A stretch of DNA of 63,287 bases from Chthoniobacter flavus (GCA_945883435.1 CAMCXK010000007.1:1-63287), one strand, 5' to 3'. Positions 43,798 through 56,043 are shown, counted from the first letter of the stretch. Made by a program: numbers and translations. The notes: generated from the letters alone by a model not told the origin.

Positions 43798-44666
43798 TGA
43801 AAGCCGCCACCGACCTCCAGACTGTTGTGGAAATGACCCGCTCGATTCCGTGTGCGCCTGCGATTCTTCCCAAGCTCCTGAAGTTGGCCGAGGGAAGTTC
43901 CGCCGATATCGGCGAGTTGGAAATGCTCATCAGCCTGGACACCGGCCTTGCCACCAGTGTGATTCGCACCGCGAACTCGGCGTTTTTTGCCAGTGCACAG
44001 CGTTGTGACAACATCGCCGACGCGATCCTGCGCTTGGGCAGCAAGGTGCTCTACCGCCTGGCGGCGACCACACTCACCGGCCGATGGCTTGTGCACCCTG
44101 TTCGCGGCTACGGATGGGAGCCTGGTGACCTCTGCCGGCACTCGCTTTGCGTGGCGATTTGTGCGGAGACATTTGCCCGATCCATGCGGTTGGCCGATGC
44201 CTCGACCGCCTACACCGCAGGCTTGATCCATGACCTTGGGAAGTTTGCCTTGGCTTACGCCAACTTTAGCGCGTTGGATGACATCGCGAGCCGGGTGCCT
44301 GACGAGTTTGCCACTTGGCAAGAGGCCGAATTGGCGGTTTTGGGATTCGACTCCGCCCAGGTTACCAAAGCCCTTCTGGAGAACTGGGGGTTCCCGCAAA
44401 TGTTCATCTCGGTCGGCTTCCACTATCCATCGCCCTCCGGGGCACCCGAGGCCGACCGCGCTTTGGTCACCCTTATTCACGCGGCCAAGCATGTGGCCAC
44501 CCAGCTCGGCTACGGAGTGGGAGTGGATGGTTTTTATTATGAACCCGACGAGGCCGCCCTTCGGGAGGCGGGATTCAGCGAGGCGGAAATGGATGCCGCT
44601 GTGCCCGAGATTGTCTCCACCATCCAGCGATTCATCTCTCCGCGGGGGGAAATCAACTTCGCCTGA
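43797..44666 (+). CDS. HDOD-domain signalling protein
   Basis: A 289-residue protein with an HDOD domain: SIPCAPAILPKLLKLAEGSS, then ISLDTGLATSVIRTANSAFF and the degenerate HD-type motif TAGLIHDLGKFALAYA. HDOD proteins often sit in chemotaxis and c-di-GMP signalling operons and regulate other components without hydrolase activity; here the HD pair is retained. The start overlaps the cheD stop, so it is co-translated with it. Confidence 0.88.
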   Translation: MKAATDLQTVVEMTRSIPCAPAILPKLLKLAEGSSADIGELEMLISLDTGLATSVIRTANSAFFASAQRCDNIADAILRLGSKVLYRLAATTLTGRWLVHPVRGYGWEPGDLCRHSLCVAICAETFARSMRLADASTAYTAGLIHDLGKFALAYANFSALDDIASRVPDEFATWQEAELAVLGFDSAQVTKALLENWGFPQMFISVGFHYPSPSGAPEADRALVTLIHAAKHVATQLGYGVGVDGFYYEPDEAALREAGFSEAEMDAAVPEIVSTIQRFISPRGEINFA

Positions 44667-44679
44667 GACGGGCGTCGAC

Positions 44680-47600
44680 TCAGGCAAGTCGCGGCGGAGC
44701 TCCGATCGTGCCGCGGAGTTCGTTCGCGTAACCCGGCGAGGAAGCATGCTCCAGCCTGAGCAGGGCCTCTTGAAAACGCTGGCGCAGTCCAAGATTGGCC
44801 ACCCATTCACTGTTGTGCGGGCGGTTCATGAAGGTTTGGAGGTATTTCACATGGCGTTGCCAGAGTTGGACGTCGAGGGATGCGGCTGCTTCCAAGCGCT
44901 CCCGATACCACGTGCTCGCCAGCGCGCTTTCCGGATCGAAAAGTGCGCGGACCTCCGGATCGCCGAGGGATTTTCCTTCAAAGTGGCCATCCCTCATGAT
45001 GTGGAGAAGGGCGTGCAGCGGTGGAATGGCGAGATCCACCCCTCCATCGCGGAAATACGCCTCCGCGACATGGCGCTGTGTGTCCACGATGTTGTTGATT
45101 CCGTCGGCAAACGACTCCGGATCCTGCACCTCGGGTTTCAGGATCTCCTCGGTGAAAACGCGGTGGGGATAGTTGAAAACCCGGCCGAAAAAAATCCGCA
45201 CAAACCGCCGGTTGATACGCCATCCCAGACGGCTGGATGGCAGCGAGTGACCGTTGAACGGGATATCGGGAACTTGATCCAGACATCCCTGGGCGATGAG
45301 AAACGCGGGATCCCGCTCCCGGGGCGTCATGCGCGACCAGACCTCCGGCACCAGCAGGCTGATGTCGTGGTCAACCCGCATCTGGGGGCCGACATGACCC
45401 GCTGCTGTGAGGAATACCGGTTGCCGTGTCAGCAGGAGTGCAACCAAAGCGGCATTCAAATCAAGAATCGGCGGCAGCGCGTTGAAGGGACCTTTTGTCA
45501 AGGCCCCTTCGCTGCCGGCGCCGGTGGTCGAGGGCGACTTGCCGGTCAGCGAGCAGGTGTATTCCAAAAAAAGCTCCGGCAGTTCCAGATGGTGGATGGG
45601 GTTGAAAACCGCCAGCGGGCGCACGCCTTTTTCGGCGGGATTGTTTCGACGCCCGGGGAGTATCGCGCCGACTGGACAAGGAAGCGCTCGATCGAGTGGA
45701 AGGCGTCGGTTGAGGCGCTGGGCCATCCCTGCCCAATGAGCGTCCCGTGGTTGCACTAAATCCTGCCTCGTTTGAAGGTAGCGGGGATTCTTGGTGGGAA
45801 CCCCGTCCACCAAACGCGGAGACGCGGAACACACAAAATAGTCCGATTGGCCTGTCCCGCCGGCAAAGTTGCGAATGGCCTCTTGCATGGGAGCGGTGAA
45901 TTTCGAAAACACCACGGCGTCCTCGAGGATCCCGGCGACCTGCGGGCGGTCGAGGGGTTGGTAATTTGAGAAAAAATTTCCGTCCTTTGCGAAGTCGCTC
46001 TCGGTTTGCTTGTCGTAGCCGGGATGAATGGCATCGTCGGGGCGCTGAAAAAGGCGATACTCACAGTTCTCTGCGATTTTCACGGACTCCCCGGGGTGGT
46101 CGCCCGGCGCCAGATCGAGGGCTTTTGCAGGCACCACCACGGAGGCGGTGATGTCGTCTTCCAATTGCAATTTCACAGCCGGCGCAAAATCCTGGCGCAG
46201 GCTGAACACCCGCCACGATCCGTCGGTTTCGAAGCCGACCCGCAGGAAATCGGTGGTTAGAGGTTGGTTGAGGAATTTCAGTTCGTGGCCAGGCGTTCCA
46301 TTGAGCGTGTCGACACTGAAAAACGACCGCCACTCATCTCCCCAAGAGGGCGAGTGAAGGCGTTTCACAATGAAGAGGAGTTCCTTGATATGTTGGGGAA
46401 TTGTTTCCAGCCACGCGTTGTAGTCATCCGAATACTCGGCCGGTGCGGGAACAAAAAGTTTGATAACCGAGCCCAGAGAACGTTGGGGGCTCAGAACAGG
46501 ACGCTGGTCCTGGCCGCACTTCGCCGGGTCGCGGAAACGGTTTGAATAGTCGTGGCGGAGAAGCTCTCCGACATGATCAAAGTCCCTTTGAAAATCGGCC
46601 ACATAAACCGGACCTTGGATGATTGCATCGGAGATCGATTTGGAAATCTCCGACTTGCCGCCGCCCGAGACGGTGCATGGTTTGTGGCAAAAAAGCGGGT
46701 CGGGCCGCGTCCCGGTCAAACGCCAACGTCGGTTGCTCCCATCCCGCTTCAAGGTGATTCCGTATCCCGAGGGACGGAGATAAATATGCCCCGGCAGGAG
46801 CTTGAGTTCCCGCGCCACCCCGTCTGCGTCCGTCCACTCAAGCCGGAGCCGCCGCAAGCTGGCCTTCGCGTTTTCAGGCACGTAGTGGATCTCGGGAAAC
46901 GAGCGGTCAACCGCATGTCCCCCCACAACGGCGGAAATCTGATCCGGAAAAATCTCCATGGCCTCATCCAGCGAGTGGCCCCGGCTCTGAACGTGAATCG
47001 CTCCGTCGAACTCCTCGCCCAGGTCGTAAGAGGGAAAAACAAGTGCTCCGCCGGCGTGTTCCTCCTCGGCCCGGCCGCCCAGATTAGCCGCGAATCCGAT
47101 TTGGGTTTTCACCTCTTTTTTGCAATATCCGAAGTAGTTGTCCGCAATCAGGGTCACGATAACGCCGGAGGCGTCCCGCATCGTGGCTTTGAAAGCTCCT
47201 CCACCATTGTAAGGTTCGTTCTCGGAGGACCAGCACATTCCGTCCCTCCGCTGCCGGTCGGTAGCCTCGTCCAAGTGCGGCAGTCCAAGCGCTCGCTTGG
47301 TCAATCCCACCAGATGCGGCGCAAGAATGACGCATCCCGAATGTCCGCTCCAGTGCGCGGTATCAAGCCCGGCATCGTTTTGAGGCAAAAAAGGATCCCC
47401 TCCATTGCCGAAAATGCTTTCCACGAAGTCCAGATTGGCCACGAGGTTGCCGGGTGCGAAAAAGCGGATCTCCATTCGCTTTTCCTCACAAAAACCGGCT
47501 ACGGCCGGGCAAACGAGCGGCCTTAGAAGAAGGGAGACGAAGCATTCGGCGGGCGAGTCTCCCGAGGCGGTGAATGGCAAGCGCATCAACTCGCGGGGTG

Positions 47601-48129
47601 GATTCAGTGCCGCTTCCAAAAGCCGGGCGAACGCTCCCAGGGGGACGGCTTTTTTATCGTCGGGAATGGGGAGTCCACCCTCGGCAATGTGGAAAACGCC
47701 CTGCGTGGTGCGCCGGTCTTTGGCGGGGTTGTGCAGGACGCCATGGGCGACCCGGTAGCTGCTAATGATTTCCGACTCGAACTTCTCCCCTTCCGCGGGC
47801 AGTGAGAGGGCCCGGGCCAATCCGTGGCGGTCGAGAACGAAGGTTTGCGCAGGCAGGCGCGGCAGCAATCCCGTGGGATAAAGACGCTCGTCCAAAAATT
47901 GCTGGATGCGCGCATCCGCTGGGCATTGATGGTCGGCCAGGAGGCGCGACGTCTCGCGATGGTTTGCTAAAAGCGACTCGACCAGATTGCCAAATCCGTT
48001 GTCCGCGGATCGATCCGCTGCAACCGGGCAGCCGATCGCCGCGAGCTTGAGATTGATGTAGGTGCGGAGTTTCGAGCCCGCGAGCGAGGACTCCGGATGA
48101 AGTCCGATTTTCAAGGCGACGTTTTCCAT
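44680..48129 (-). CDS. Very large protein (1149 aa), candidate pyrophosphate-type PEP carboxykinase
   Basis: A single 1149-residue cytoplasmic protein, without signal peptide or membrane helix. Notable stretches are EPYNGGGAFKATMRDASG (about 305-322), YFGYCKKEVKTQIGF, EEEHAGGALVFPSYD (about 356-370), and a P-loop-like SGGGKSEISKS (about 488-498). The size and the glycine-rich kinase-like loop agree with the PPi-dependent PEP carboxykinases known from Entamoeba and Propionibacterium, which are about 130 kDa and make PEP or oxaloacetate. I recall rather than can prove this match; the alternative is an uncharacterised conserved protein. GAAGGG precedes the ATG at 48129. Confidence 0.5.
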   Translation of the reverse strand: MENVALKIGLHPESSLAGSKLRTYINLKLAAIGCPVAADRSADNGFGNLVESLLANHRETSRLLADHQCPADARIQQFLDERLYPTGLLPRLPAQTFVLDRHGLARALSLPAEGEKFESEIISSYRVAHGVLHNPAKDRRTTQGVFHIAEGGLPIPDDKKAVPLGAFARLLEAALNPPRELMRLPFTASGDSPAECFVSLLLRPLVCPAVAGFCEEKRMEIRFFAPGNLVANLDFVESIFGNGGDPFLPQNDAGLDTAHWSGHSGCVILAPHLVGLTKRALGLPHLDEATDRQRRDGMCWSSENEPYNGGGAFKATMRDASGVIVTLIADNYFGYCKKEVKTQIGFAANLGGRAEEEHAGGALVFPSYDLGEEFDGAIHVQSRGHSLDEAMEIFPDQISAVVGGHAVDRSFPEIHYVPENAKASLRRLRLEWTDADGVARELKLLPGHIYLRPSGYGITLKRDGSNRRWRLTGTRPDPLFCHKPCTVSGGGKSEISKSISDAIIQGPVYVADFQRDFDHVGELLRHDYSNRFRDPAKCGQDQRPVLSPQRSLGSVIKLFVPAPAEYSDDYNAWLETIPQHIKELLFIVKRLHSPSWGDEWRSFFSVDTLNGTPGHELKFLNQPLTTDFLRVGFETDGSWRVFSLRQDFAPAVKLQLEDDITASVVVPAKALDLAPGDHPGESVKIAENCEYRLFQRPDDAIHPGYDKQTESDFAKDGNFFSNYQPLDRPQVAGILEDAVVFSKFTAPMQEAIRNFAGGTGQSDYFVCSASPRLVDGVPTKNPRYLQTRQDLVQPRDAHWAGMAQRLNRRLPLDRALPCPVGAILPGRRNNPAEKGVRPLAVFNPIHHLELPELFLEYTCSLTGKSPSTTGAGSEGALTKGPFNALPPILDLNAALVALLLTRQPVFLTAAGHVGPQMRVDHDISLLVPEVWSRMTPRERDPAFLIAQGCLDQVPDIPFNGHSLPSSRLGWRINRRFVRIFFGRVFNYPHRVFTEEILKPEVQDPESFADGINNIVDTQRHVAEAYFRDGGVDLAIPPLHALLHIMRDGHFEGKSLGDPEVRALFDPESALASTWYRERLEAAASLDVQLWQRHVKYLQTFMNRPHNSEWVANLGLRQRFQEALLRLEHASSPGYANELRGTIGAPPRLA

Positions 48130-48184
48130 ATGTTGATTCCCTTCACCACCTGCGTTGGCGGAGTGCCGGACGCGGTAAAATCTC

Positions 48185-49147
48185 CTACGTTCGCCCAGAG
48201 GGGCTTGGCAATCCATTTCGGGATTTTTCGATGGATGTGGAACATTCCGGGGTGCCGCAGGGATGGGCGGGGAAATCCGCTTCGCTTTGTGGAGAACAGG
48301 AAATTCCGGCGATCAATTCGCGGCAGAGTGCGAGCAGGCGGTGGCGGATCGGTCGTGCCTCGGCTGCGAAGGCGGTTTGGTGTTCCTCATATTCACGCCG
48401 GCCCTCCGGGGTTTCGATCCGCACGGGTGAGAATCCGAGCGACGAGAGATCGTAGGGGCTCGCCCGCATATCGAGTTCCCGGATGCGTCGCGCCAGTTCA
48501 AAGGCATCGGCGATCCACTCGGAAGGACACCACGGCGAAAGTTTGAAGCTCCATTTGTAAAGATCCATGTTGGCGTGAAGGCAGCCGGGTTGTTCGCGTG
48601 GTTCGTCCCGGACGGGCTGAAGGCGGTTGAGTTCCCTCGAGTCGGGCGTGAAAAACCGGAAGGCATCGTAGTGCGAGCAGCGGATCGGCAACGACTCCAC
48701 CACGGCATCGGTCTCCTGCGGTCCGAGGCGCAATGGCAATTTCTCATGGCGAACCCGGGGACACCGGTAGACCATCGCCCATTCATGCAATCCATGGCAG
48801 GCGAAAAAAGCCGGACGGGCGGCGGTGCTTTCCAGCATGCCGGCCAACCACTCCAGAAACGGCCGGCGTTTTTCGGGAACCGCGCCCGCCGCGACTCCCC
48901 CGGGTGCATGGCAGTAGCCGGAAAGGTTCAAAAACTCCTCGGCGCCTTCGAGAACCACTCCTGCGCCCGGGTGCCATCGCCGCAGTTGTGCGGGACGATA
49001 AGGGTAATATTCGAAAAGAAAATCCTCGACCGCATGCCGTTCGTGCCTGGATTGGCGGGCCAATCGCGGTTGAATCCACGGATCGACCCTTGCTTCGTGC
49101 GCGGCTCGCCTGCTTTGCCAATCGCTCTTTGCAAGGCGGGTGTTCAT
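48185..49147 (-). CDS. Conserved protein often labelled 3-methyladenine DNA glycosylase
   Basis: A 320-residue soluble protein starting MNTRLAKSDWQSRRAAHEAR. The segment HAVEDFLFEYYPYRPAQLRRWHPG is characteristic of a family common in Actinobacteria and Verrucomicrobiota that databases often name 3-methyladenine DNA glycosylase. No Helix-hairpin-Helix-GPD motif of true AlkA enzymes is seen, so the activity is doubtful. The ATG at 49147 begins the conserved part; the open frame upstream is unlike protein. It lies 55 nt before the giant gene on the same strand. Confidence 0.6.
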   Translation of the reverse strand: MNTRLAKSDWQSRRAAHEARVDPWIQPRLARQSRHERHAVEDFLFEYYPYRPAQLRRWHPGAGVVLEGAEEFLNLSGYCHAPGGVAAGAVPEKRRPFLEWLAGMLESTAARPAFFACHGLHEWAMVYRCPRVRHEKLPLRLGPQETDAVVESLPIRCSHYDAFRFFTPDSRELNRLQPVRDEPREQPGCLHANMDLYKWSFKLSPWCPSEWIADAFELARRIRELDMRASPYDLSSLGFSPVRIETPEGRREYEEHQTAFAAEARPIRHRLLALCRELIAGISCSPQSEADFPAHPCGTPECSTSIEKSRNGLPSPSGRT

Positions 49148-49183
49148 CTCGTGTCGCCCGGCAGGCTTTGGCAAAGCAACGGC

Positions 49184-49240
49184 ATGACCATCGCAAAAAC
49201 CGTGCTTCTTCTGGTGCTCTCGAATGTGTTCATGACGTAG
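49184..49240 (+). pseudogene. N-terminal stub of a DUF486-family membrane protein gene
   Basis: An 18-codon ORF reads MTIAKTVLLLVLSNVFMT and then a TAG stop. It corresponds to the start of DUF486 proteins (typically ...TxLLLxxSNVFMTFAWYGHL), small four-helix membrane proteins of about 110 residues. The expected FAWYGHLK continuation and all later helices are missing; the sequence runs into the end of the glycosyltransferase gene. This is a truncated remnant left between two minus-strand genes. Confidence 0.5.
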
Positions 49241-49275
49241 GCCGGGTTGCCCCCCCGGAAGCCGTCCACAAAAGT

Positions 49276-50526
49276 CTAGCGCGCGGACGATCGTTTTCCC
49301 AGCAGATCGCGCTCGAGGGCGAGAAGCCCCTGTTCGAGGTTGTCCATACTGAAAGACTGGACCTTCTCCAAGGCTGCCATCCCCATCGCTTCGACCCGCT
49401 CGGGATCGTCGCGGAGGCATTCCAGTGCCTGGCGAAGGCCTGCGGAATCTCCTGCGGGAATGACGAAGCCATCCAATCCGTCCGTGACCACCCTTCCACA
49501 ATGCGGCGTCGCGACCACTGGCAGTCCATGGGCCATCGCCTCCAGTTGCGTGAGTGCGAATCCATCCGACAAGGTTGGCAAAACAAACACATCGGCCTCC
49601 CTGTAAAATGCCGCGGTGCGGTCGCGGCTGACGGATCCGTGAAAGCGCACATTGGCGGGAGCGGTGACCACTTTTTCGGGAGCGATTCCGACAGGACCCA
49701 CAATGTCGATTTGCACGCCAGAAAGACCCTTGGCAGCCTCCAAAAGATAGGGGATTCCCTTGCGGAGGTTGGCTTGGCCGAGGAAAAGCACGCGCAGTTG
49801 ACGGTTCCCGGGCGATGGGACCCCCGGAGCCGGAGAGGGCGTTGTCTCATAGGCCAGCGGCAGAACCCGCAGCTTGGCCTCTGGCACACCTTGCTGGAGC
49901 AGGGCTTCCCGGCTCCAGTCCGAGTTCACAAGAACCAGATCGGCAAGCGCCCACTCGGTCTTGCGCCAGGCGAAGTAATCCTCGGGCACGGGCGTTTCGG
50001 CTTTCGCCCATCCGGCCCATCGTTTTTGCTCCGCTTGCACCAATTCGACTTCTGTGCGTGCCGGATCCATCTGGCAAACGATCGATTTACCCCCCTGGTC
50101 CTTCACCCAGGCGGCCGCTTCGAGAAACCCCGTGTCGTAGCCAAAAAAAATCGTGCGGGACCAATTCTGGCCGGTGCGCCGCCGCAAGCGGGATCGGACC
50201 GCCTTTCCAAACCAGCTTCCGGCGCGAAGAAATCGAATGTAGGGATTGGACACGCTTCGCGTTTCGATCGCGCTCCGCAGCGAGGTCGCATGCAGGCCAA
50301 CCACCTCGGCCTCGGTCAGGTCCCCATGAAACCGCCCGGCCAACCGCCGGGCGCCGAGCGTCCGTGCCAACAAGGCCCTCCACCCGTTGATCCAAAAATC
50401 GGTGAAGAGCATTTCCAACCGGCCGCTTCGATGAAGCACCCGTGGAATGGCATAATGCTCCCGGGCCCCAATCTGCGCACAAATCCAAGAGTTGAAGGGC
50501 GCATGCACCCGAAGCTGGCGGCTCAT
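49276..50526 (-). CDS. GT4-family glycosyltransferase
   Basis: A 416-residue GT-B fold enzyme. The C-terminal domain shows RVLFLGQANLRKGIPYLLEA, FHGSVSRDRTAAFYREADVF and the donor-binding LPTLSDGFALTQLEAMAHGL (E-x7-E type). It transfers a nucleotide-activated sugar to an envelope or secondary glycan; acceptor unknown. The ATG at 50526 is preferred over an upstream in-frame codon that would add 24 residues. It stands alone between rpoD and the DUF486 stub. Confidence 0.88.
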   Translation of the reverse strand: MSRQLRVHAPFNSWICAQIGAREHYAIPRVLHRSGRLEMLFTDFWINGWRALLARTLGARRLAGRFHGDLTEAEVVGLHATSLRSAIETRSVSNPYIRFLRAGSWFGKAVRSRLRRRTGQNWSRTIFFGYDTGFLEAAAWVKDQGGKSIVCQMDPARTEVELVQAEQKRWAGWAKAETPVPEDYFAWRKTEWALADLVLVNSDWSREALLQQGVPEAKLRVLPLAYETTPSPAPGVPSPGNRQLRVLFLGQANLRKGIPYLLEAAKGLSGVQIDIVGPVGIAPEKVVTAPANVRFHGSVSRDRTAAFYREADVFVLPTLSDGFALTQLEAMAHGLPVVATPHCGRVVTDGLDGFVIPAGDSAGLRQALECLRDDPERVEAMGMAALEKVQSFSMDNLEQGLLALERDLLGKRSSAR

Positions 50527-50655
50527 GGACGGGACTCTGCCTGCAATCGGGAGGTTTGAAAACCTTGATTCCTGACCCTTGAAAGCGGCTGCGCGCATGC
50601 AAGCACGAATCCGGGATTCCAGTTTCGGTTGGCCCGCGGCGTCACATTGCCGCTG

Positions 50656-52812
<2,157 letters not shown>

Positions 52813-52823
52813 TCTGCGCTCCG

Positions 52824-54599
52824 TTAGGCCTGGGAAAAAGGCCGCCGAACTTCCGCCAATCGGATCGTCAAGTCAAGAATTTGTTTTTGGAGAGATTGGC
52901 GTTCCTGTGTGGAAAGGGCCGGGGCGGAGATGGATCCTTTGAGATTTTCGATGCGGGCTTGGATTTGGGCAATCTGAAGCCCCTGGTAGTTCAGTTGCGT
53001 GGCTTGAAGCAAATCGCCTCCGGGAGTCCGTTGGACAAGTTTTGAAAACGCCCTCTCCTCTTGGGCATTCAGTCCGGCCACAAACCCTGCGGGAGGTGTT
53101 CCCGATTCGTCAAACTCCAGCGCGGCGATCCGGTCCACAAAATCCCCGGCGGGATCGAGTGTGGCCACCGGATCATGGCTGCGGAGCCAGGCTCTGGCGT
53201 CTCCGCTGGCAATCGCCAAACGGGCCAGCATCTCAATCGCCGGAGGGAGGGGAGGGGGGGGCTCGGCCTCCATGATTTCGGCCGCCTCGTCTTTCGTTGC
53301 AGGGACTTTCATGTGGGTGCGAACGGCACCCGGCGAAACGCCAAGGCGGGCGCACAACCCGGCGACGCAGGACTCTTGAAAGACGCTGTCGGGAATACGT
53401 GCCAGGACGGGTCCCATCCGGCGCACAAAGCGGGACTTCCCGGCCGCATCGGCCACTTCGCCCGCTTCGAGCGCTTCATCCAGCGCATTTTCAAAAAAAT
53501 CCCGGGCGCGATTGACCACTTCCAGGAACTCATCCGCGCCCCGCCCTCGAATCAGTGAATCGGGGTCCTCGCCCGCAGGTAGGCGCACGACACGCACGTG
53601 AAGCCCATGCGACAGCAGGGCCGGGAGGGAGGCCAAGGTCGCTTTCCGGCCGGCGGTGTCGGAATCGAAACACAGAAGCACGGTTTCCACAAAGCGCTTG
53701 AGAATGCGCGCCTGGTCGGGCGTGAACGCCGTGCCTTGGGGGGCGATGACATGCCGGACGCCGGCCCCATACGCCGCGATCAGATCGAGTTGGCCTTCGC
53801 ACACGATGGCGGCGTTTTGTGAGGCGAGGTCCCGTTTGGTTTTATGGAGGCCGTAAAGCACCTTCCCCTTGGTAAAAACGGGTGTCTCCGGCGAATTGAC
53901 GTATTTTGCCGCCTTGGGATCGGTATTCAAAATCCGTCCACTGAAGGCGATCACCTCGCCATAGTCGTTGCAGATGGGAAACATCAGGCGGTCCCGGAAC
54001 CGTGCGTAAATCCGGGCTTTTTCCCCTGTGTCTTTCGACGAGGCGAGTCCGCCCAGGAGAATTTCCTCTCGGGTGAACCGCTTGGAACGCAAATGCTGCA
54101 GGAGACCATCCCAGGACTCCGGGGCGTAGCCCAATTGCCATTCCTTGGCCACTGTCGAGGTGATGCCCCGGCTTTTCAAATAATCTCTCGCATGGGCGGC
54201 GGAGGGCGACTTCAGCAATTGATCATGCATCCAGGCGGCCGCCTCGACATGTAGCGCCACCAACCGGGCGCGCTCCCCGCTTTTCGGTCCTTCCGGATTC
54301 TCCTCCTCCAGAACGGGAATTCCCGCACGCTGGGCCAGGCGGCGAACCGCCGAGGGAAAGTCGAGGTGCTCGTAATCCATCACAAACCGAAGCGCCCCGC
54401 CTCCCGCCCCGCACCCGAAGCAATGGTAGTTCTGGCGCACCGGATTCACATGGAACGAGGGTGACTTCTCACGGTGGAACGGACACAGCGCGCGGAACGA
54501 GGTGCCGGCACGCTTCAACGGAAAATAGGAACCCACGAGTTCCACGATGTCGGTGGCCTCGATGACGCGCTGGATGGTTTCCTCGGCAATAAACCCCAC
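52824..54599 (-). CDS. dnaG: DNA primase
   Basis: A 591-residue primase that makes RNA primers for replication. The N-terminal zinc ribbon reads [15 protein letters not shown] and HCFGCGAGG; the catalytic core has the DnaG motif [20 protein letters not shown] and the TOPRIM acidic motifs [12 protein letters not shown] and [13 protein letters not shown]. The C-terminal helicase-binding part is short and diverged. It is transcribed together with rpoD and starts 49 nt from the divergent nfeD-type gene. Confidence 0.95.
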   Translation of the reverse strand: MGFIAEETIQRVIEATDIVELVGSYFPLKRAGTSFRALCPFHREKSPSFHVNPVRQNYHCFGCGAGGGALRFVMDYEHLDFPSAVRRLAQRAGIPVLEEENPEGPKSGERARLVALHVEAAAWMHDQLLKSPSAAHARDYLKSRGITSTVAKEWQLGYAPESWDGLLQHLRSKRFTREEILLGGLASSKDTGEKARIYARFRDRLMFPICNDYGEVIAFSGRILNTDPKAAKYVNSPETPVFTKGKVLYGLHKTKRDLASQNAAIVCEGQLDLIAAYGAGVRHVIAPQGTAFTPDQARILKRFVETVLLCFDSDTAGRKATLASLPALLSHGLHVRVVRLPAGEDPDSLIRGRGADEFLEVVNRARDFFENALDEALEAGEVADAAGKSRFVRRMGPVLARIPDSVFQESCVAGLCARLGVSPGAVRTHMKVPATKDEAAEIMEAEPPPPLPPAIEMLARLAIASGDARAWLRSHDPVATLDPAGDFVDRIAALEFDESGTPPAGFVAGLNAQEERAFSKLVQRTPGGDLLQATQLNYQGLQIAQIQARIENLKGSISAPALSTQERQSLQKQILDLTIRLAEVRRPFSQA

Positions 54600-54648
54600 T
54601 CCTGCAAATTACCTTGCTGGGCGAACCGGTGCGAGGGAGATTTCGGCC

Positions 54649-56043
54649 ATGAGATCAATGGCGTTCGGGTGGTTGCTGGCGCTCGCGCTGGCGGGTTTGG
54701 TTCAGGCCAAGGAAGCGACTCCCCAAGTGGGCGAGGTGGCTGTTTTTCCGGTCCATGGCATGGTAAGCGAGGCCCAGTTTTTCTTTTTGCGGCGGGCCTT
54801 GAAAAACGCCGAGGCCGCAGGCGCTTCGGGAATCATCCTTGATATGGACACTCCCGGGGGCGACCTCAAGGCGACGGAAAAAATCGTTCAGATGTTTTCC
54901 AGGACCCCGTTGCCTGTTTTCACTTATATCAACCCGAATGCGGGATCCGCCGGCGCCTTGATCGCACTGGGAACAAAAAAGGTTTTCATGGCTCCGGTGA
55001 GTGCGATCGGGGCTGCCGCCCCGGTGGCCGGGAGCGGGCAGGAAATTCCCGAGACGATGAATGCCAAAATTGTGTCCTACTACTCTGGATATTTCCGGAG
55101 CGTGGCCCAGAAAAACGGTTACCATCCGGAGTTGGTGGATGGCTTCATGAACGTCGACAAGGAGGTGAAAATCGGCGACGAGATTCTCAATCCCAAGGGT
55201 GCCCTGCTCACGCTCAGCGCGCAGGAGGCGGTGCGGATGGTTGGCGGAAAGCCGCTTCTGGCCTCGGGCATCGCTCCCGGCGTCGAGGAGGTGGCCCGCG
55301 AGTGCGGACTGGATCCGGCGGGGATTGTTCGTGTCGAGCCATCGGGTTTCGAGGCGGTGGCGCAGTGGATCACCGTCCTCGCTCCGCTGTTTCTCATCGG
55401 TGGAGTGCTGGGGGCCTATTTGGAATTCAAGGCTCCGGGTTTCGGGGTCGCCGGGGTGCTTTCGCTCGTGTGTTTCACCTTGTTTTTCGGTGGGCACTAC
55501 ATTGCCGGGTTGACGGGGCTGGAAATGATCGCCCTGTTTGCGTTTGGGCTGTTTTGCGTTGTTCTGGAATTGGTCTTTTTCCCTGGTGTTGTGGTGCTGG
55601 CTCTTGGAGGAACTTTGATGGTCCTGGCCGCTTTGTTTTTTTCGATGGCCGATTTCTATCCGTTGCAACCCGTGGCCTTCTCGCTGGATTTTCTCATGTT
55701 GCCGATGGTGAATCTCGGCCTGGCCCTCGTATTGAGCCTCGTGGGCGCGGCGCTGCTGGCGAGGTTCCTCCCCAAGGTTCCTGTTTTCCGGGGTTTGTTG
55801 CTGTCTTCGCAATTGCCCGTGGGCTCCTCGATGCCGAGTGCGGTGAGCGATCTGGGCGACGAGTCGGGTGTGCGGCGAGGCGATGAGGGGCGCACCCTCA
55901 CGCCCCTGCGTCCCTCGGGAAAAATTCAGATCGGTGACACCCACCTCGACGCCATTGCCCAGGGGGAGTTCATCGAGTCGGGAACGCTGGTCCGTGTGCT
56001 CTCGATCGAGAGCGGTCAGGTCGTGGTCGGTCGCGTCTCCTGA
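54649..56043 (+). CDS. NfeD-family membrane-bound serine protease (ClpP-class)
   Basis: The 464-residue protein has a signal segment (MAFGWLLALALAGLVQA), an N-terminal ClpP-like domain with DMDTPGGDLKATEKIVQMF and INPNAGSAGALIALGTKKVF (the Ser in this loop is the likely nucleophile; a Lys partner is expected in KIVSYYSGYF or nearby), four or more C-terminal helices (about 255-390) and a terminal OB-fold NfeD domain ([14 protein letters not shown]). GAGGGAGA before the ATG supports the start. Such proteases act on stomatin-type partners; no stomatin gene lies beside it. Confidence 0.88.
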   Translation: MRSMAFGWLLALALAGLVQAKEATPQVGEVAVFPVHGMVSEAQFFFLRRALKNAEAAGASGIILDMDTPGGDLKATEKIVQMFSRTPLPVFTYINPNAGSAGALIALGTKKVFMAPVSAIGAAAPVAGSGQEIPETMNAKIVSYYSGYFRSVAQKNGYHPELVDGFMNVDKEVKIGDEILNPKGALLTLSAQEAVRMVGGKPLLASGIAPGVEEVARECGLDPAGIVRVEPSGFEAVAQWITVLAPLFLIGGVLGAYLEFKAPGFGVAGVLSLVCFTLFFGGHYIAGLTGLEMIALFAFGLFCVVLELVFFPGVVVLALGGTLMVLAALFFSMADFYPLQPVAFSLDFLMLPMVNLGLALVLSLVGAALLARFLPKVPVFRGLLLSSQLPVGSSMPSAVSDLGDESGVRRGDEGRTLTPLRPSGKIQIGDTHLDAIAQGEFIESGTLVRVLSIESGQVVVGRVS

